Source: Sternotherus odoratus (taxonomy: Eukaryota > Chordata > Testudines > Kinosternidae). From it: DNA of 64,000 nt. Below are positions 43,737-55,004 of the stretch, piece by piece. The DNA lies in contig JAVMKO010000003.1 in assembly GCA_032164245.1 (NCBI GenBank), positions 86,782,390 to 86,846,389 of the forward strand, in the 5' to 3' direction. The translations under genes and the position numbers were made by a program. The notes under the pieces were generated by a model. It was given only the letters and a program-made list of their open reading frames with translations, was not told the DNA's origin and did not search any database. The first letter of the stretch is position 1. Each line of letters opens with the position of its first letter.

Positions 43737-45970
43737 AAGACAAAGAGAAGAGAAAGGTCCTCAGCTATCTTTTATAGTAGTAGAAATTTGTTCACACTGT
43801 AAAGTAAGCAGTAAAGGTCAAAGCTACCAGGAGCAGATATACTGAATAAGAAGTCACTTTGCTGACTACAATTTCACTTTCATGTATAAGACAATAAATG
43901 CTAGACTCTGAGATGTTCTCTATTGCTCACTGTTATGTGCACCAACTGGTTCAGCCATATAAAGAGCTTAGAGCAAGACATACTGTATCAGCAAATGGAG
44001 ACGTGAGGCAAGCGGACATGACTAGCCAGTGCATAGTACTTTCTTTGTCTCCTGGCTTCAGTGGCCAAAACCCAATTGTTGAATAATTTCTGTGAGAGCA
44101 CAATCTTGTCTTTCATTGAATTATAAAAGTCTCCGTCAGGGTTATGTGCTATTTCTAGTCAAGAAATGGAGGCTTTAAATTCTTGCTGTGTACAAGGAAT
44201 ACTGCTATACAGATGATGCTATGGGGTTGACCCAGAATGTGAGTCTGAAATGAGGTTTAGGTTTTAATGCTTAAAATAGCGTTTTGTCTTGCAAGTTAAT
44301 TGAAAAAAACACTTTTCCTAAAGTTCAAACCAAGTATAGTACAAAGAGGGGAGATTCTTGTAACATATGGCCTATTATGAAAAAAATATTGTGGCATGTA
44401 TGTGTTTGTTTGTATAATAAATGATGGGTTAAGGTAGTATAAGTTTGGTTTGGGTTGGGCATATTACTCAGGAGATTATGTGAGTTTTGTCTCATGAGTT
44501 CTGACAAAACTTTCATGCTATAGCACTCCATCATGGATTCTGTGTTTGCCACATATGTTATAGAAAAACAATTTTAATAACCTTTTAGAGAATTTTTAAA
44601 AATTGTATTGGGACTGTTTTTATATTCATCAGCCTGCAAAGCAAGGAGCTTTCATATTCATGAGGCCAGCTGCTCGCTATAAAAATGACCAATAATGTCT
44701 TTCTGTATTCAGAAATGCTACAGTTTTACATGCTACAGTCTATTGTCTGTGGTCCTTAAGAGGCTGGAAGTGAATGCTAGCAACCCATTGAGAAGGGTTG
44801 ATGAGGGGAGGATCTAACCCTTTCCATAAAGATAAAGCTCCTATTTCTAGCTCAGGAAGAGCACAGGATAACATTGTGACACTTTTAGAAAACCTATTTG
44901 TCACAGATTCACAGGATCTGGTGTTCCATTCTCTTGGGCATGACCCATTTCGTGGGCTGGACCCCATGGATTCTCACAATTCCACTGGGACAGGCCCCTG
45001 GCCTCCAAGACCTTCAGCACTAGTGATCCCTGTTTCTCTACCTAAGCTAGGCTTCTGCAGGAGACTTGTATTGTAACTTTTCAGGGCACAATGCTCTCAG
45101 AAAGTATTGACAGTGACACAGGCAGCCTTTTCAAAACAAGGGAGCCATTTGTTGGTCATCTGGAACAAAGAATTTGAAAGTCCATAGATAAACACTGCAA
45201 AGCAGAAGTTACTCAGTCTATCCTGGCCAAGCCAGTGCCATCAGCCAGGCTGCAATGGTCTCCATTCCTGGCTCCTTCCCTCCTTTGTTTCCCCAGGTGA
45301 GAGCTCCTGTGTCCCTCTGAAGGGCCCTCCTCCAGTCACCTGACACCTTTCCACCCCTTTGTCCTCCACTGCAGTTCACACCCCACATGCCAGCATTTCC
45401 TGCTGTTAGGTGTTGATTTTTCAGTCAGTGAGGCATCTGTTATTCTGGACCCTCTTTGATTTGGTCAGTTTCAGCTAATACTTTAAGGAACCTATTCAGT
45501 CTCTCAGACAGCGAGGTGACATGCATTCCTCATGCCTCCTGCACTGGTTTAGGAGCAGACTTAAACCTTTTAATAATACAAAATGCAGAGGAGGGGATAT
45601 GGAGGCACACATAGGATTCATAAAAATGCTAGAGAAAATCCCATCTGAATCAGAACTAGACCTTGCTTCTCCTGGGCTTTGAGCAGAGGTAATTTGTGAA
45701 GGAAATCCAGATTTGGGGGGCGATGAATATTTCTGTGGCAGTTTGATTTGAAAAAAAGACACCCAACCACAGTGGCCTTTTGAAATTGTTTAGTGGACTG
45801 AGAATGTTAGAATATGCATTTTTGGGAGGAAAAAACAGGAAGGAGAGGAATTGATTTCTGTGAACACAGTGGGGCAGACATAACCTGAACCTTTGAACAT
45901 TATTTTATCACATGGTGTCTATTTGAGCAGAGAGTTACCAACTCCACTTATATGGGCATGTGTATGTATA
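43737..45970. other. No gene or clear repeat seen
   Basis: The longest stretch here without a recognised repeat (2.2 kb); no reading frame has recognisable features. Confidence 0.55.
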
Positions 45971-45971
45971 T

Positions 45972-46024
45972 ATGAGAGAGAGGGAGGGAGAGAGAGAGAG
46001 AACGCACAAGTGTGTGTGTGTGTA
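45972..46024. repeat. (GA)n and (GT)n microsatellites
   Basis: A GAGAGAGGGAGGGAGAGAGA run is followed by a short GT run. Confidence 0.95.
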
Positions 46025-46299
46025 TAAAACTGTATATAATATGACCTATTTATTAGTGACTTACCTGATAGTGAAAATGGTCAGAAATGGAAGAGATGAG
46101 CTTACTTGGCATCCCTCCCACTGTTATCTAGTCCTGTGCACAGGCTTCTCTGCCTGTTTCATACATTTGAGATTATATATGCTAAGGGGTATGTGGCAGG
46201 GCAATGGCATTAAGTCCCATTGGTTCCCACTCTGTGTTTGTCAGTCCTCATGGAAGCGAAGCATAATGGGCCACACATGACAGTAGGCCTTCAAATATA

Positions 46300-46445
46300 G
46301 GCTTTGATTCAAGAAAGCATCCCTGACCTGGAAAGCAGTTTAGCACTTGCTTAACTTTAACCCTGTGTTTAAGTCCCATTGAAGTCAATAGGATTTAAGT
46401 ACAGACTAGCAGTTAAGCACATGCTCAGGTTCTTTCCTGAGTTAA
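46300..46445. repeat. Old palindromic repeat (AAGCACATGC type)
   Basis: GCACTTGCTTAACTTTAACC and GTTAAGCACATGCTCAGG are near-inverted around CCCATTGAAGTCAATAGG. It matches the family at 20630. Confidence 0.65.
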
Positions 46446-46516
46446 AGCCATGCAGTGTACAGTATTACACGGAAAACATCCACGTTGTCTGTCTAATAAT
46501 CTGAGTAAATTTCCCA

Positions 46517-46655
46517 TATCTGACGAAGAGCTCTGTGTAAACTCAAAAGCTTGTCTCTGGCACCAGCAGAAGTTGGTCCAACAAAAGATATTACCTCACC
46601 CACCTTGTATCCCCAGTATCCTGGGTTCAACACAGCTACAACAGTACTGCATACC
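46517..46655 (+). repeat. Penelope-like (tentative) tail
   Basis: CTGACGAAGAGCTCTGTG, AAGCTTGTCTCTGGCACC, AGATATTACCTCACCCACC and CAACACAGCTACAACAGTAC give the same order as the copy at 12308. Confidence 0.7.
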
Positions 46656-47519
46656 GAAAACATTCATCGGGGACTATGGTAGGAAAATTTGGGATCTTAA
46701 ACATGTTTGTCAGTGTCCCTTCAACTGGAAAAGAAAATCTGGCTAAAATTCAATGTATCAATTATATGTAGGCAGTGCCAATGCAGTGTGACTTTTTTCA
46801 GAGGAGGTCAAAGAGGTTCTACAAATTAAAAAAATAAACAAAAAACAAAACCTCGCTGCACCGACTCAGCCACAGCTCCACAACGCTCTCAGAAATAGTG
46901 GGCTGAAAATATGTTTTCAAATAAAGTGCACTGAGGCCTCAAGAAGTCCCATGTGAAATGTTTATGAATGAACCACATAGAGCTAGTCTTACAGCTGACA
47001 CTGAGCAAACACTGCTCTCAGTCCTCCCCCAAAAAGGAATGTGTGTGAGAGCCCATTACAGCCACTCTTTCTCTCACCCCCTTCACCTCTGGAATGATTT
47101 CTGAAAGGGAAGAAAGTGCAGCATGGGTGAGGTTTGCCATGGTTCAAACCTCTGGAATAGTATAACTGTCCTGTGTTCAGTGTTTGTGCCCCATATTGAA
47201 AAATAAGGGAGTTATTTTTCCTGTAGACCTTTCAGACCACACACATCATGGTGGTTTGGTGCTTTCTCCTGCTTGTCTGCAGGTGTGTCCATCACTGCCC
47301 TCACTCACACGCCTGTTTGGAGTCATAAATACATCTCAACTATTGCCTTGAGACTTCTCTGTAAAGCTGCTATCTCATGGCTTCCGTTTAAAACATGAAA
47401 TGTGATGAACAATTATTTGTAAAAAAGGGAAAGTTATTTTTGTTTTCATTAAATTCAGCAAGACACTATAAAACCATAAGCAATTGTTATAAACTTTTCC
47501 TGTATCTTTGAAAGTGCCG
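46656..47519. other. No gene or clear repeat seen
   Basis: Ordinary sequence. Confidence 0.5.
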
Positions 47520-47716
47520 TGTGATGGTCTTGTGGTTGGCAGGACTGGCTTCTATTCTGAGCTCAGCCACCCACTTCCTGTATATGGGAGCAGCCAAGTC
47601 ATCTGACTTCAGTTACGCAAACCAAGATGACAATATTTACCTACCTTTAAAATCTAAAGTCATTAATGCATGTGAAGTGCTTAGGCAGTCCTCAGATAGA
47701 AGGTGCTATATAAGAG
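47520..47716 (+). repeat. MIR SINE, diverged
   Basis: TTGGCAGGACTGGCTTCTAT, GAGCTCAGCCACCCACTTCC and the tail AGATAGAAGGTGCTATATAA follow MIR order. A CR1 copy abuts it. Confidence 0.72.
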
Positions 47717-49645
47717 AACATAAGAATGGCCATAGTGGGTCAGACCAAAGGTCCATCTTGCCCGGTATCCTGTCTTCCAACAGTGGCCAATGCCAGGTGC
47801 GTCAGAGGGAATGAACAGAACACACAACCATCAAGTGATTCACCCCTGTCACCAATTCCCAGCTTCTGGCAAACAGAGGCTAGGGACACCATCCCTGCCC
47901 ATCCTGGCTAATAGCCATGGATGGACCTATTCTGCATGAACTTATCTAGTTCTTTTTTGAAGCCTGTTATAGTCTTGGCCTTCACAACATCCTCTGGCAA
48001 GAAGTTCCACAGGTTGACTGCATTGTGTGAAAAAAATACTTCATTTTGTTTTAAATCTGCTGCCTATTAATTTCATTTGGTGACCCTTAGTTCTTGTGGT
48101 ATGAGAAGGAATAAATAACACTTCCTTATTTACTTTTTCCACACCAGTCATGATTTTATAATCCTCTATCATATCCCCTCTTAGTCATCTCTTTTCCTAG
48201 ATGAAAAGTCAGTCCCAGTCTTATTAATCTCTCCTCATATGACAGCCGTTCTATTTCTCTAATCATTTTGGTGCCCTTTTCTGAATCTTTTCCATGTCCA
48301 ATATATCTTTTTCAAGATGGGGGACCATATCTGCACACAGTATTCAAGATGTGGGCGTACCATGGATCTATATAGAAGCAATATCATATTTTCTGTTTTA
48401 TTATCTATCCCTTTCTTAATGATTCCCAACATTCTGTTCGCTTTTTTGAATACTGCTGCTGCACATTGAGTGAATATTGTCAGAGAACTATCCACAATGA
48501 CTCAAAGATCTTTCTTGGGTGGAAACAGCTAATTTAGGCCTCATCATTTTATATGTATAGTTGGGATTATGTTTTCCAGTGTGCTTTACCTTTGCATTTA
48601 TCAATATTGAATTTCATCTGCCATTTTGTTGCCCAATCACCCAGTTTTGAAAGATCCTTTTGTAGCTCTTCGCAGTTTGCCTGGGACTTAACTATCTTGA
48701 GTAGTTTTGTATCCTCTGCTAATTTTGCCACCTCACTGTTTACCCCTTTTTCCAGATCATTTATGAATATGTTGATAGGACTGGACCCAGTACAGACCCC
48801 TTGGGGACACCACTATTTATCTCTCTTCATTCTAAAAACTGACCATTTATTCCTAACCTTTGTTTCCTCTTTTTAACCAGTTTACCAATCCATAAGAGGA
48901 CCTTCCCTGTTATCCCATGAGAAGCTTACCTTGCTTGAGAGCTTTTGGTGAGGGACCTTGTCAAAGGCTTTTTGAAAATCTAAGTATACTATACCCACTT
49001 GATCCCCCTTGTCCACATGCTTCTTGGCCCCCTCAAAGAATTCTAGTAGATTGGTGAGGCATTATTTCCCTTTACAAATACCATGTTGACTCTTCCACAA
49101 CAAATTATGTTCATGTACCGTATATGTCTGACAATTTTGTTCTTTACTATAGTTTCAACTAGTTTGCCCGGTACTGAAGTCAGGTTTACAGGCCTGTAAT
49201 TGCCAGGATTACCCCTGGAGTCCTTTTTAAAAATTAGCGTCACCTTAGCGATCTCCCAGTCATTTGTTACAGAAGCTGATTTAAATGATAGGTTACAGAC
49301 CATGGTTAGTAGTTCTGCAGTTTCACATTTGAGTTCCTTCAGAACTCTTTGGGTGAATACCATCTGGTCTTGGTGACTTATAACTATTTAGTTTATCAAT
49401 TTGTTCCCAAATCTCCTCTAATGACACCTCAATCTGGGACAGTTCCTCAGATTTGTCACCTAAAAGGAGTGGCTCAGGTTTGGGAATCTCCCTCACGTCC
49501 TCAGCTGTAAAGACCGAGGCAAAGAATTCATTTAGTTTCTCCACAATGGCCTTATTGTCCTTGAGTGCTCCTTTAGCATCTAGATCATCCAGTGGGCCCA
49601 CTGGTTGTTTAACAGGTTTACATGTGTTGAGGAAAATAAGACCTT
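47717..49645 (-). pseudogene. CR1 LINE, longest copy, with reverse transcriptase remnant
   Basis: On the minus strand this starts upstream of the reverse transcriptase (SVFTAEDVREIPKPEP, PRPDGIHPKSSEGTQ), passes the GNYRPVNLTSVPGKLVE motif, and ends in the 3' region at 47717 (ACATAAGAATGGCCATAGTG in + orientation). It lacks the N-terminal endonuclease. Frames are broken near 49330, 49040 and 48500, so it is dead. It is about 1.9 kb and the best reference for the other CR1 fragments here. Confidence 0.93.
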
Positions 49646-49654
49646 GAGCAACAC

Positions 49655-49855
49655 ATTCCATTAGGAGCATTGAAGAAATATTGAACAACTAACTATCAAT
49701 TCAGTGAATAAGGCAGGGATCCCATGGAAAAAAATAGTATGTGAGCATGTAATTAAAGACAGTATCATAATGCATATACACAAAGGGTCTGAATTAAGAT
49801 TGCACAGGCAACCTTAACTCTTGCATTGAGTACTTGACTTTGAAACCTTAATGTC
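49655..49855 (+). repeat. Unclassified interspersed repeat, copy 2
   Basis: GTGAGCATGTAATTAAAGAC, AGTATCATAATGCATATAC and GAGTACTTGACTTTGAAACC match copy 1 at 19724 in the same orientation. Confidence 0.6.
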
Positions 49856-50841
49856 TTTTAAACATAGTTTTTGCTTGTGATATATTTATTTTCAACTTGT
49901 ATCATCCACCAGTCAAGGGAAACAACAAGTTAAGTGACAAGCAAGTTTTTTAACTTTGTGCCCATGGAGTCCCTGACCATGCCAATCATGAATTTGTTTA
50001 TTGTTCTCATTGAATCAATAAATATTTCAGCTTGCTTGCAAACTGTTTGCTGCATGCACTGCTGCAAGAACTCAGTATCCACAATCTAATGCTGCTCTGG
50101 GCCAATGGGATTACACAATATTTCTCAGCCTGAGATTGTCACAGCAATTTTGATCGTTAATGACCACGTAAAATAGGAGACGTTTATGTCTGCTGGGATG
50201 TGCTGTGAAAAGTTCCATTCAAAACCAGTTCTGTTTACACACAGGTTTTTTGTTTGTTTGTTTGTTTGTTTCCGTTTTGCTCATTACTGGGGACACCTGC
50301 ATGAAAACAGGATCCTTGTCCCTTACAGTGCAGTTATAGTCAGAAAAGTGATTAGGTTAAAAGGAACCTTCCTACTTCAATAAAAGTAAGCTATTCTGCT
50401 CAGGAGATCTGATTCTGGTGTGTATTTGGTGATATATCTTCTTATTTTTCCATCAAAAGTAAGCTTTAACCGTTTTACTTTGTTTAGCACCAATGCAGCT
50501 ATGGGAAAACCGAAATCTCAGTAAAACAATTGACAATAACAATCAGACTGTTAAATTCTCACTACCCCATTCACTGAGAAAACAGAGAGAAATAACAGCA
50601 TCTTTGTTGTGGACTCTGACGAATATTTTTGTATGGTGCTAGAAATCATGATAAGTACCTTACCTCACACCGACAGGCAGACGGAGTGAGCTGGATTCTA
50701 TTCTGGCTGATGTATAATCAGCAGAATTGTTAACCAAGTTCTCATTGCCAGATTTTTGTAATCTGTACAGTGCACACATTTGACCTTCAGATCCCAGATT
50801 GAGTTTTCTGCACTAACAGCTAGAAAGAAACATTTTTACTG
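49856..50841. other. No gene seen; (TTTG)n run
   Basis: A short TTTGTTTGTTTGTTTG run lies near 50246. Otherwise plain. Confidence 0.5.
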
Positions 50842-51070
50842 TAAAAAGAATGAGGAGTACTTGTGGCACCTTAGAGACTAACAAATGTATTTGGGCCTTA
50901 GTTTTTTTTGGCTAAAACTCACTTCATCAGATGCATTGAGTGGAAAATACAGTCGGAAGATATAGAGATAGACCTCTCTATATATACAAATAACATGAAA
51001 AGATGGGGGTTGCCATCTTCCTACTGTATTTTCCACTCCATTCATCTGATGAACCGGGTTTGTCTCATGC
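50842..51070. repeat. Penelope-like (tentative) inverted pair
   Basis: The left half is antisense (GTACTTGTGGCACCTTAGAG, CACTTCATCAGATGCATTG, GTGGAAAATACAGT). The right half is sense (ACTGTATTTTCCACTCC, CATCTGATGAACCGGG) but shorter. The halves are separated by about 65 bp with an AT-rich centre. Confidence 0.72.
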
Positions 51071-51834
51071 CAGGGGACTTCAAAACGTGTGCTGCATACT
51101 ATCCATACCAGTGAGAGCTTCAGGCAGCATTGCCTGCAGTGCTTCCTTGATTGTTCAGCGAGCACAGCCTTCACGTGGCCAGTTCTGGAGAGTGGAGTGG
51201 GGTTCACTGGCCCATTTGCTTTTACTAAGCTGGCTTTTAGTTTTTGGTCTTTTTTCTGTGAGTGAAAGGGAATAGAAGATAACCAGGGTTTTGTTGCACT
51301 TAAGTCCTCCCTTTTTTCTTTTCTTTTTTTTGTAATTAAGGTTTAATTTTTTTCAACCAATTTTTCCTGTGATTCCCCTAGCCCCTGTTCTGAGACAGAA
51401 GACATTGGATACATATCAGGCTGTAAATGGCTCCCCCTGACCAACATTGTGTACAGAACAATTAGTAGGATACTAGGATGGTGCCAAATCAAGCTTTGCT
51501 TACCTAATCCTTGGTGCCAATGGGACGGCTCACCTGTAATGCCCCCCCACCCCCACCTCAAATGTACTGCAAACAAAAGCTGGGAAACCTGCCATATCCC
51601 ATCATCAATTTATGCTCCTGAAGAGGACTTGAACTGGAAACATTGAGAAATTCAATACACTAAAAAGCCACCTTTATTTCATTTACAACAGTCATGATGC
51701 ATAGAGCAAACACTTCTTCCATTTGTTAATTGGCAGATCTAAATGTTAATCAATTGACTTGTTTCCTGTAAAGTATCCAGATATTGTTTGCCTAAGAATA
51801 TTCTGAATACTTCTTTTGAAGCAGGCACCATCTT

Positions 51835-51925
51835 ACTGTTCTCTGTTTGTACAGTGTCTAGCATAATGGGGTCTTACTCAATGGCTCAGGCTCCTAGGAA
51901 TGACTGTGATATAAATAATACTATA
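51835..51925 (+). repeat. Old LINE-like tail (CTAGCATAATGGGG type)
   Basis: TGTACAGTGTCTAGCATAAT, GGCTCAGGCTCCTAGGAA and ATAAATAATAC match the tail at 14990. Confidence 0.55.
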
Positions 51926-53219
51926 ATTTTAATTATTTAAAATGTCCCTATATGCTACCTTTGCACTTACTGTAGTATCTATGTATTGTATTTTAGTGGT
52001 AGCATATATTTTTTCTAGTGCTATTATTTTTTTTCTTAAATCCTGTATTTTACCTACACTTTGTGAGTCTTTCCACTAACTTTAATGAAGTTTTAATCAA
52101 GCATTTTAGGAGCAGTTTAGTAGCAATGTCCGCTGATGATGCAGTATCATCAAAAGGGGTGGGGGAGATTAATTAATTACCTTTCTGTTTTTCTTTTAGT
52201 GAGTTACTAAAATTCAAGGAAGTTGTTATCGACAAAAGTTATGTAACTTTTCTTTGTTATTGCATTGAAGATAATAGTCTTTAAATCCAACAGAGCAAGT
52301 GGGACTGAAAGAATAGTACCTTTTTGTTTTGGAACAACACATTTAATACTTTATTTACATTTGATGTTGCATAAGATGCAACAAGGTTTGACCCCCTTTT
52401 CAGTTTTAATTCTTCATTTTTCGTTGTTTAACTCAATTTATATAATAACAAAGGTTCAACTTCACCCATTCCGAGTAATACCTTACTCCAGGAGCAAGTC
52501 CCCATGAAATCAGGAGGACTGCTGAGCAAGAAACTCAGCTTGAATCCAGGTGGCAGGATCTGGCCCTTTTAAGTTTTTGCCTAAATTGCTCAGTCTTCTT
52601 TTGACAAGAGGTAGTTGAACTGTCTTAGAGATTTGAATGGCAGGAGAAAAATATTTTCATACATACCTCTTCATTTGAGAATATCAAGGTGTTCACAGGA
52701 ATCAGTAAGGGCTAGATCATCCTTTGGTCTGCATGCAGGGCATAAGAGGGAATAAAAACCCACTTGCAATTCCCTTCCTCCTGTCCGCTAATGCCAGCCA
52801 GTGGAGCTGAGTCAGCAAGGAAACGGTGCAAAACTTGCTGTTGATTTAAGCCAGCTCCAAATTCTTACCCTTCTGCAGAAAGGGGAAAGCAGGGATAGAA
52901 CTGTAGATGTACTTGTTGGAAAGTTGCTGATAGAATTTAAAAAGTAGCTACTGTAGACTTTTTAGACTCTTTCAGTTAAAGGGTATGCTTGAGAGCAAGA
53001 AAGAGTTGCTTTTACAATGTCTGCATTAGTATATCAGGCAAATATAAAAAGATACTGCATGACATACCACTGTGCATTAAGAACTGTATTATGTATTTCT
53101 TTCCCAGAGTATTTCTTATATATGTGTTCCTTTTTAGTGATCGTTTAACCCCAATATTCTTCTTCTTTAAAGGAACACTTTCCTTTCGCCTCCTTTTACC
53201 TAAACCTTAATGGTTATAC
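51926..53219 (+). other. ADGRG6: ADGRG6 intron, plain sequence upstream of the CUB exon
   Basis: AT-rich with no named repeat. The preceding exon, which should encode the signal peptide, is not recognisable here or further upstream. Confidence 0.55.
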
Positions 53220-53295
53220 CAATTTCTTGATGTTTTATTTCGTGTTACAGTATCTCTCATTCCTCCCCGCCTCTTTTTCTTTTTCGGTCCCACAG
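53220..53295 (+). promoter_or_regulatory. ADGRG6: Polypyrimidine tract and splice acceptor of the CUB exon
   Basis: A pyrimidine-rich run (CCCCGCCTCTTTTTC and following) leads directly to CCCACAG at 53295. Its position fits the reading frame of the downstream exon, which fixes the exon start. Confidence 0.8.
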
Positions 53296-53637
53296 TTTTT
53301 GGATGCTCTAACTGCAAGATATCGCTGTCCAAGCCCACAGGAATCTTCACCTCTCCCTGCTTTCCCAGTGATTACCCTAACAGCCAAACATGCAAGTGGA
53401 CCCTCCGAGCTCCTCCTGGATTCATCATTCAGATAACATTTATTGAGTTTGACATTGAAGAAGCTCCAAACTGCATTTACGATTCATTAACTCTAGATAC
53501 TGGAGAGAATCAGGTTAAGTTTTGCGGTGTCACTGCCAAAGGATTATCATTTAACTCCACTGGAAATGAAATGATTGTATCTTTTACAAGTGACTTTAGT
53601 ATCCAAAAGAGAGGCTTCAATGCCAGCTATACCCAAG
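53296..53637 (+). CDS. ADGRG6: ADGRG6 (GPR126) exon encoding the CUB domain
   Basis: This exon encodes the N-terminal extracellular CUB domain of the adhesion receptor ADGRG6, which acts at the cell surface in Schwann cell myelination, ear and heart development in other vertebrates. A pyrimidine-rich tract and CAG acceptor end at 53295, and AAG|GTAGGT marks the donor. The exon is 342 nt: two bases completing a codon, 113 codons, then one base, so it is phase 1 to phase 1. Six cysteines are visible (codons 3, 6, 21, 32, 59, 76), with the CUB-type motifs [13 protein letters not shown] and NCIYDSL. Glu54, Asp62 and Asp99 are placed as in calcium-binding CUB domains (inferred by spacing). A glycosylation sequon lies at NAS near the end. 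The sequence matches what I know of vertebrate ADGRG6, where CUB is followed directly by the pentraxin domain, as here. A second possible donor lies 5 bp downstream (GTAG|GTAATT) but would break the frame into the next exon. Confidence 0.95.
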
Positions 53638-54414
53638 GTAGGTAATTATTTCTTTCCTCTTTTCTCTAGCATGTCCTAATTCAAGCAGACTCGCTGTATG
53701 TGGTAAGGTGAATCTTTGAGATGAGACTCTGGAGATCCAGTTCTGCCAGATATATCTGGGGGCAAAATGTAGCCATAAGAAGTTATTTATACATAGTTTT
53801 TAACAATTTATTTGTGTGTGTGTGTGTGAATGAAAATACAGGGCTTGATTCTGACCTGGCATATGGGTTGCTCCAGTATATTGAAAAACCACCTACAGTG
53901 CTTGTGAGAATTTTTGGTTTAGTTATGCCTCTTTCTGCACATGTGTGTTACAGAGTACAAGAGGGATATATATCTCCCACAGACCAGTGCATCCACGTAG
54001 GGAAAGGGAGCCATAATCTGACTCCCAGTCCTGTGGAGAGCAAAAGGGAAGTTAGCACTAGTTAGCACCTCTGTCCCACTAGAACCTTCCAATAAGAATA
54101 AACCTGCTTGAGCATTCTAACCTTTCATAAAGCCCAGATGTTCTTTATCTATTCAACTACCAACCAGATATTTATTCAATTAACCAGCCACAGATGGATC
54201 TAGGTTGGCTTATTCTCCTTAATGGAGCCTGCCACAGGGATGCCAGGTGCCCGTCCCCTCAGAAGGCAGGAGAGTTTGGTGAGGTTTGGTATATTATAAA
54301 ATACTGGCTTCAACCTGAGCTCCACAAAGCATTTCCTCGTCATCCACAGAGACTTGGATGAGCATACGGGTGCTGGTTCTCCTTGTTTCCAGTTGCAACA
54401 TTGTACAGATAACT

Positions 54415-54500
54415 GGGCCAGATGCTCGGCTGGTGGGAACCATCAGCTGATTTCAATAGAGCTACCTCAATTTATACATGTTGAGGATGTGGCTCATTAA
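54415..54500. repeat. Short palindromic interspersed repeat (AGATCCTCAGC type)
   Basis: GGGCCAGATGCTCGGCTGG, TTTCAATAGAGCTACCTCAA and GAGGATGTGGCTC belong to the family seen at 1281 and 40901. Confidence 0.5.
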
Positions 54501-54921
54501 ATGTTTTCCTCGTATTACTTACCCATGTAAGCAATCACTGTCATTGTTACTGTACAGGGATTCTATTCAGCCACCAGTGAGAGAGGAGGTGTGTCCCCCA
54601 GGCAATCTTTCTAGAAAAGTGTAGTTCGCACTGTATAAAAGTTTGGGACCCTGTAGCTCATGCAGTTTAGTACAGAGACAGTTAGGGCAGTACAGTTATA
54701 TCAAGGTATAAAGCATGGTTTTGGTGCAGCATAGTTATATATTTGTTATGCTGGAGGATGTTAATAACTGCCACCTCTGTAAAGTTGATGTGTGGACTAG
54801 GCACCCTTTCTTCAGTCTAAATAGAAGAAGCAATTAAATGCTCCTTTATGTTATAAAAGCTAGAAACAATAGGGAGTCACCACCCTAGGATATAAGCCAT
54901 ATAGCAAGGCCAATTAGAAGT

Positions 54922-54965
54922 TAAGGCCAGGTGTACACTATGTACTTACTTTGGTATAACTTATT
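54922..54965 (+). repeat. Harbinger-like left end fragment
   Basis: TTAAGGCCAGGTGTACACTA matches the left end of the element at 12637. The right end is not present. Confidence 0.5.
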
Positions 54966-55004
54966 CATATGCATATTTGTAAAATGATTGGCCTTTCCTA
55001 TATG

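Noticed and set aside
47717..49645. Active CR1 source element
   Set aside because: It lacks the endonuclease part and has several frame breaks.
1..53219. Signal-peptide exon of ADGRG6
   Set aside because: No short Met-led hydrophobic frame with a phase-1 donor matched. The frame at 32618-32860 is hydrophobic but lacks any resemblance or splice context.
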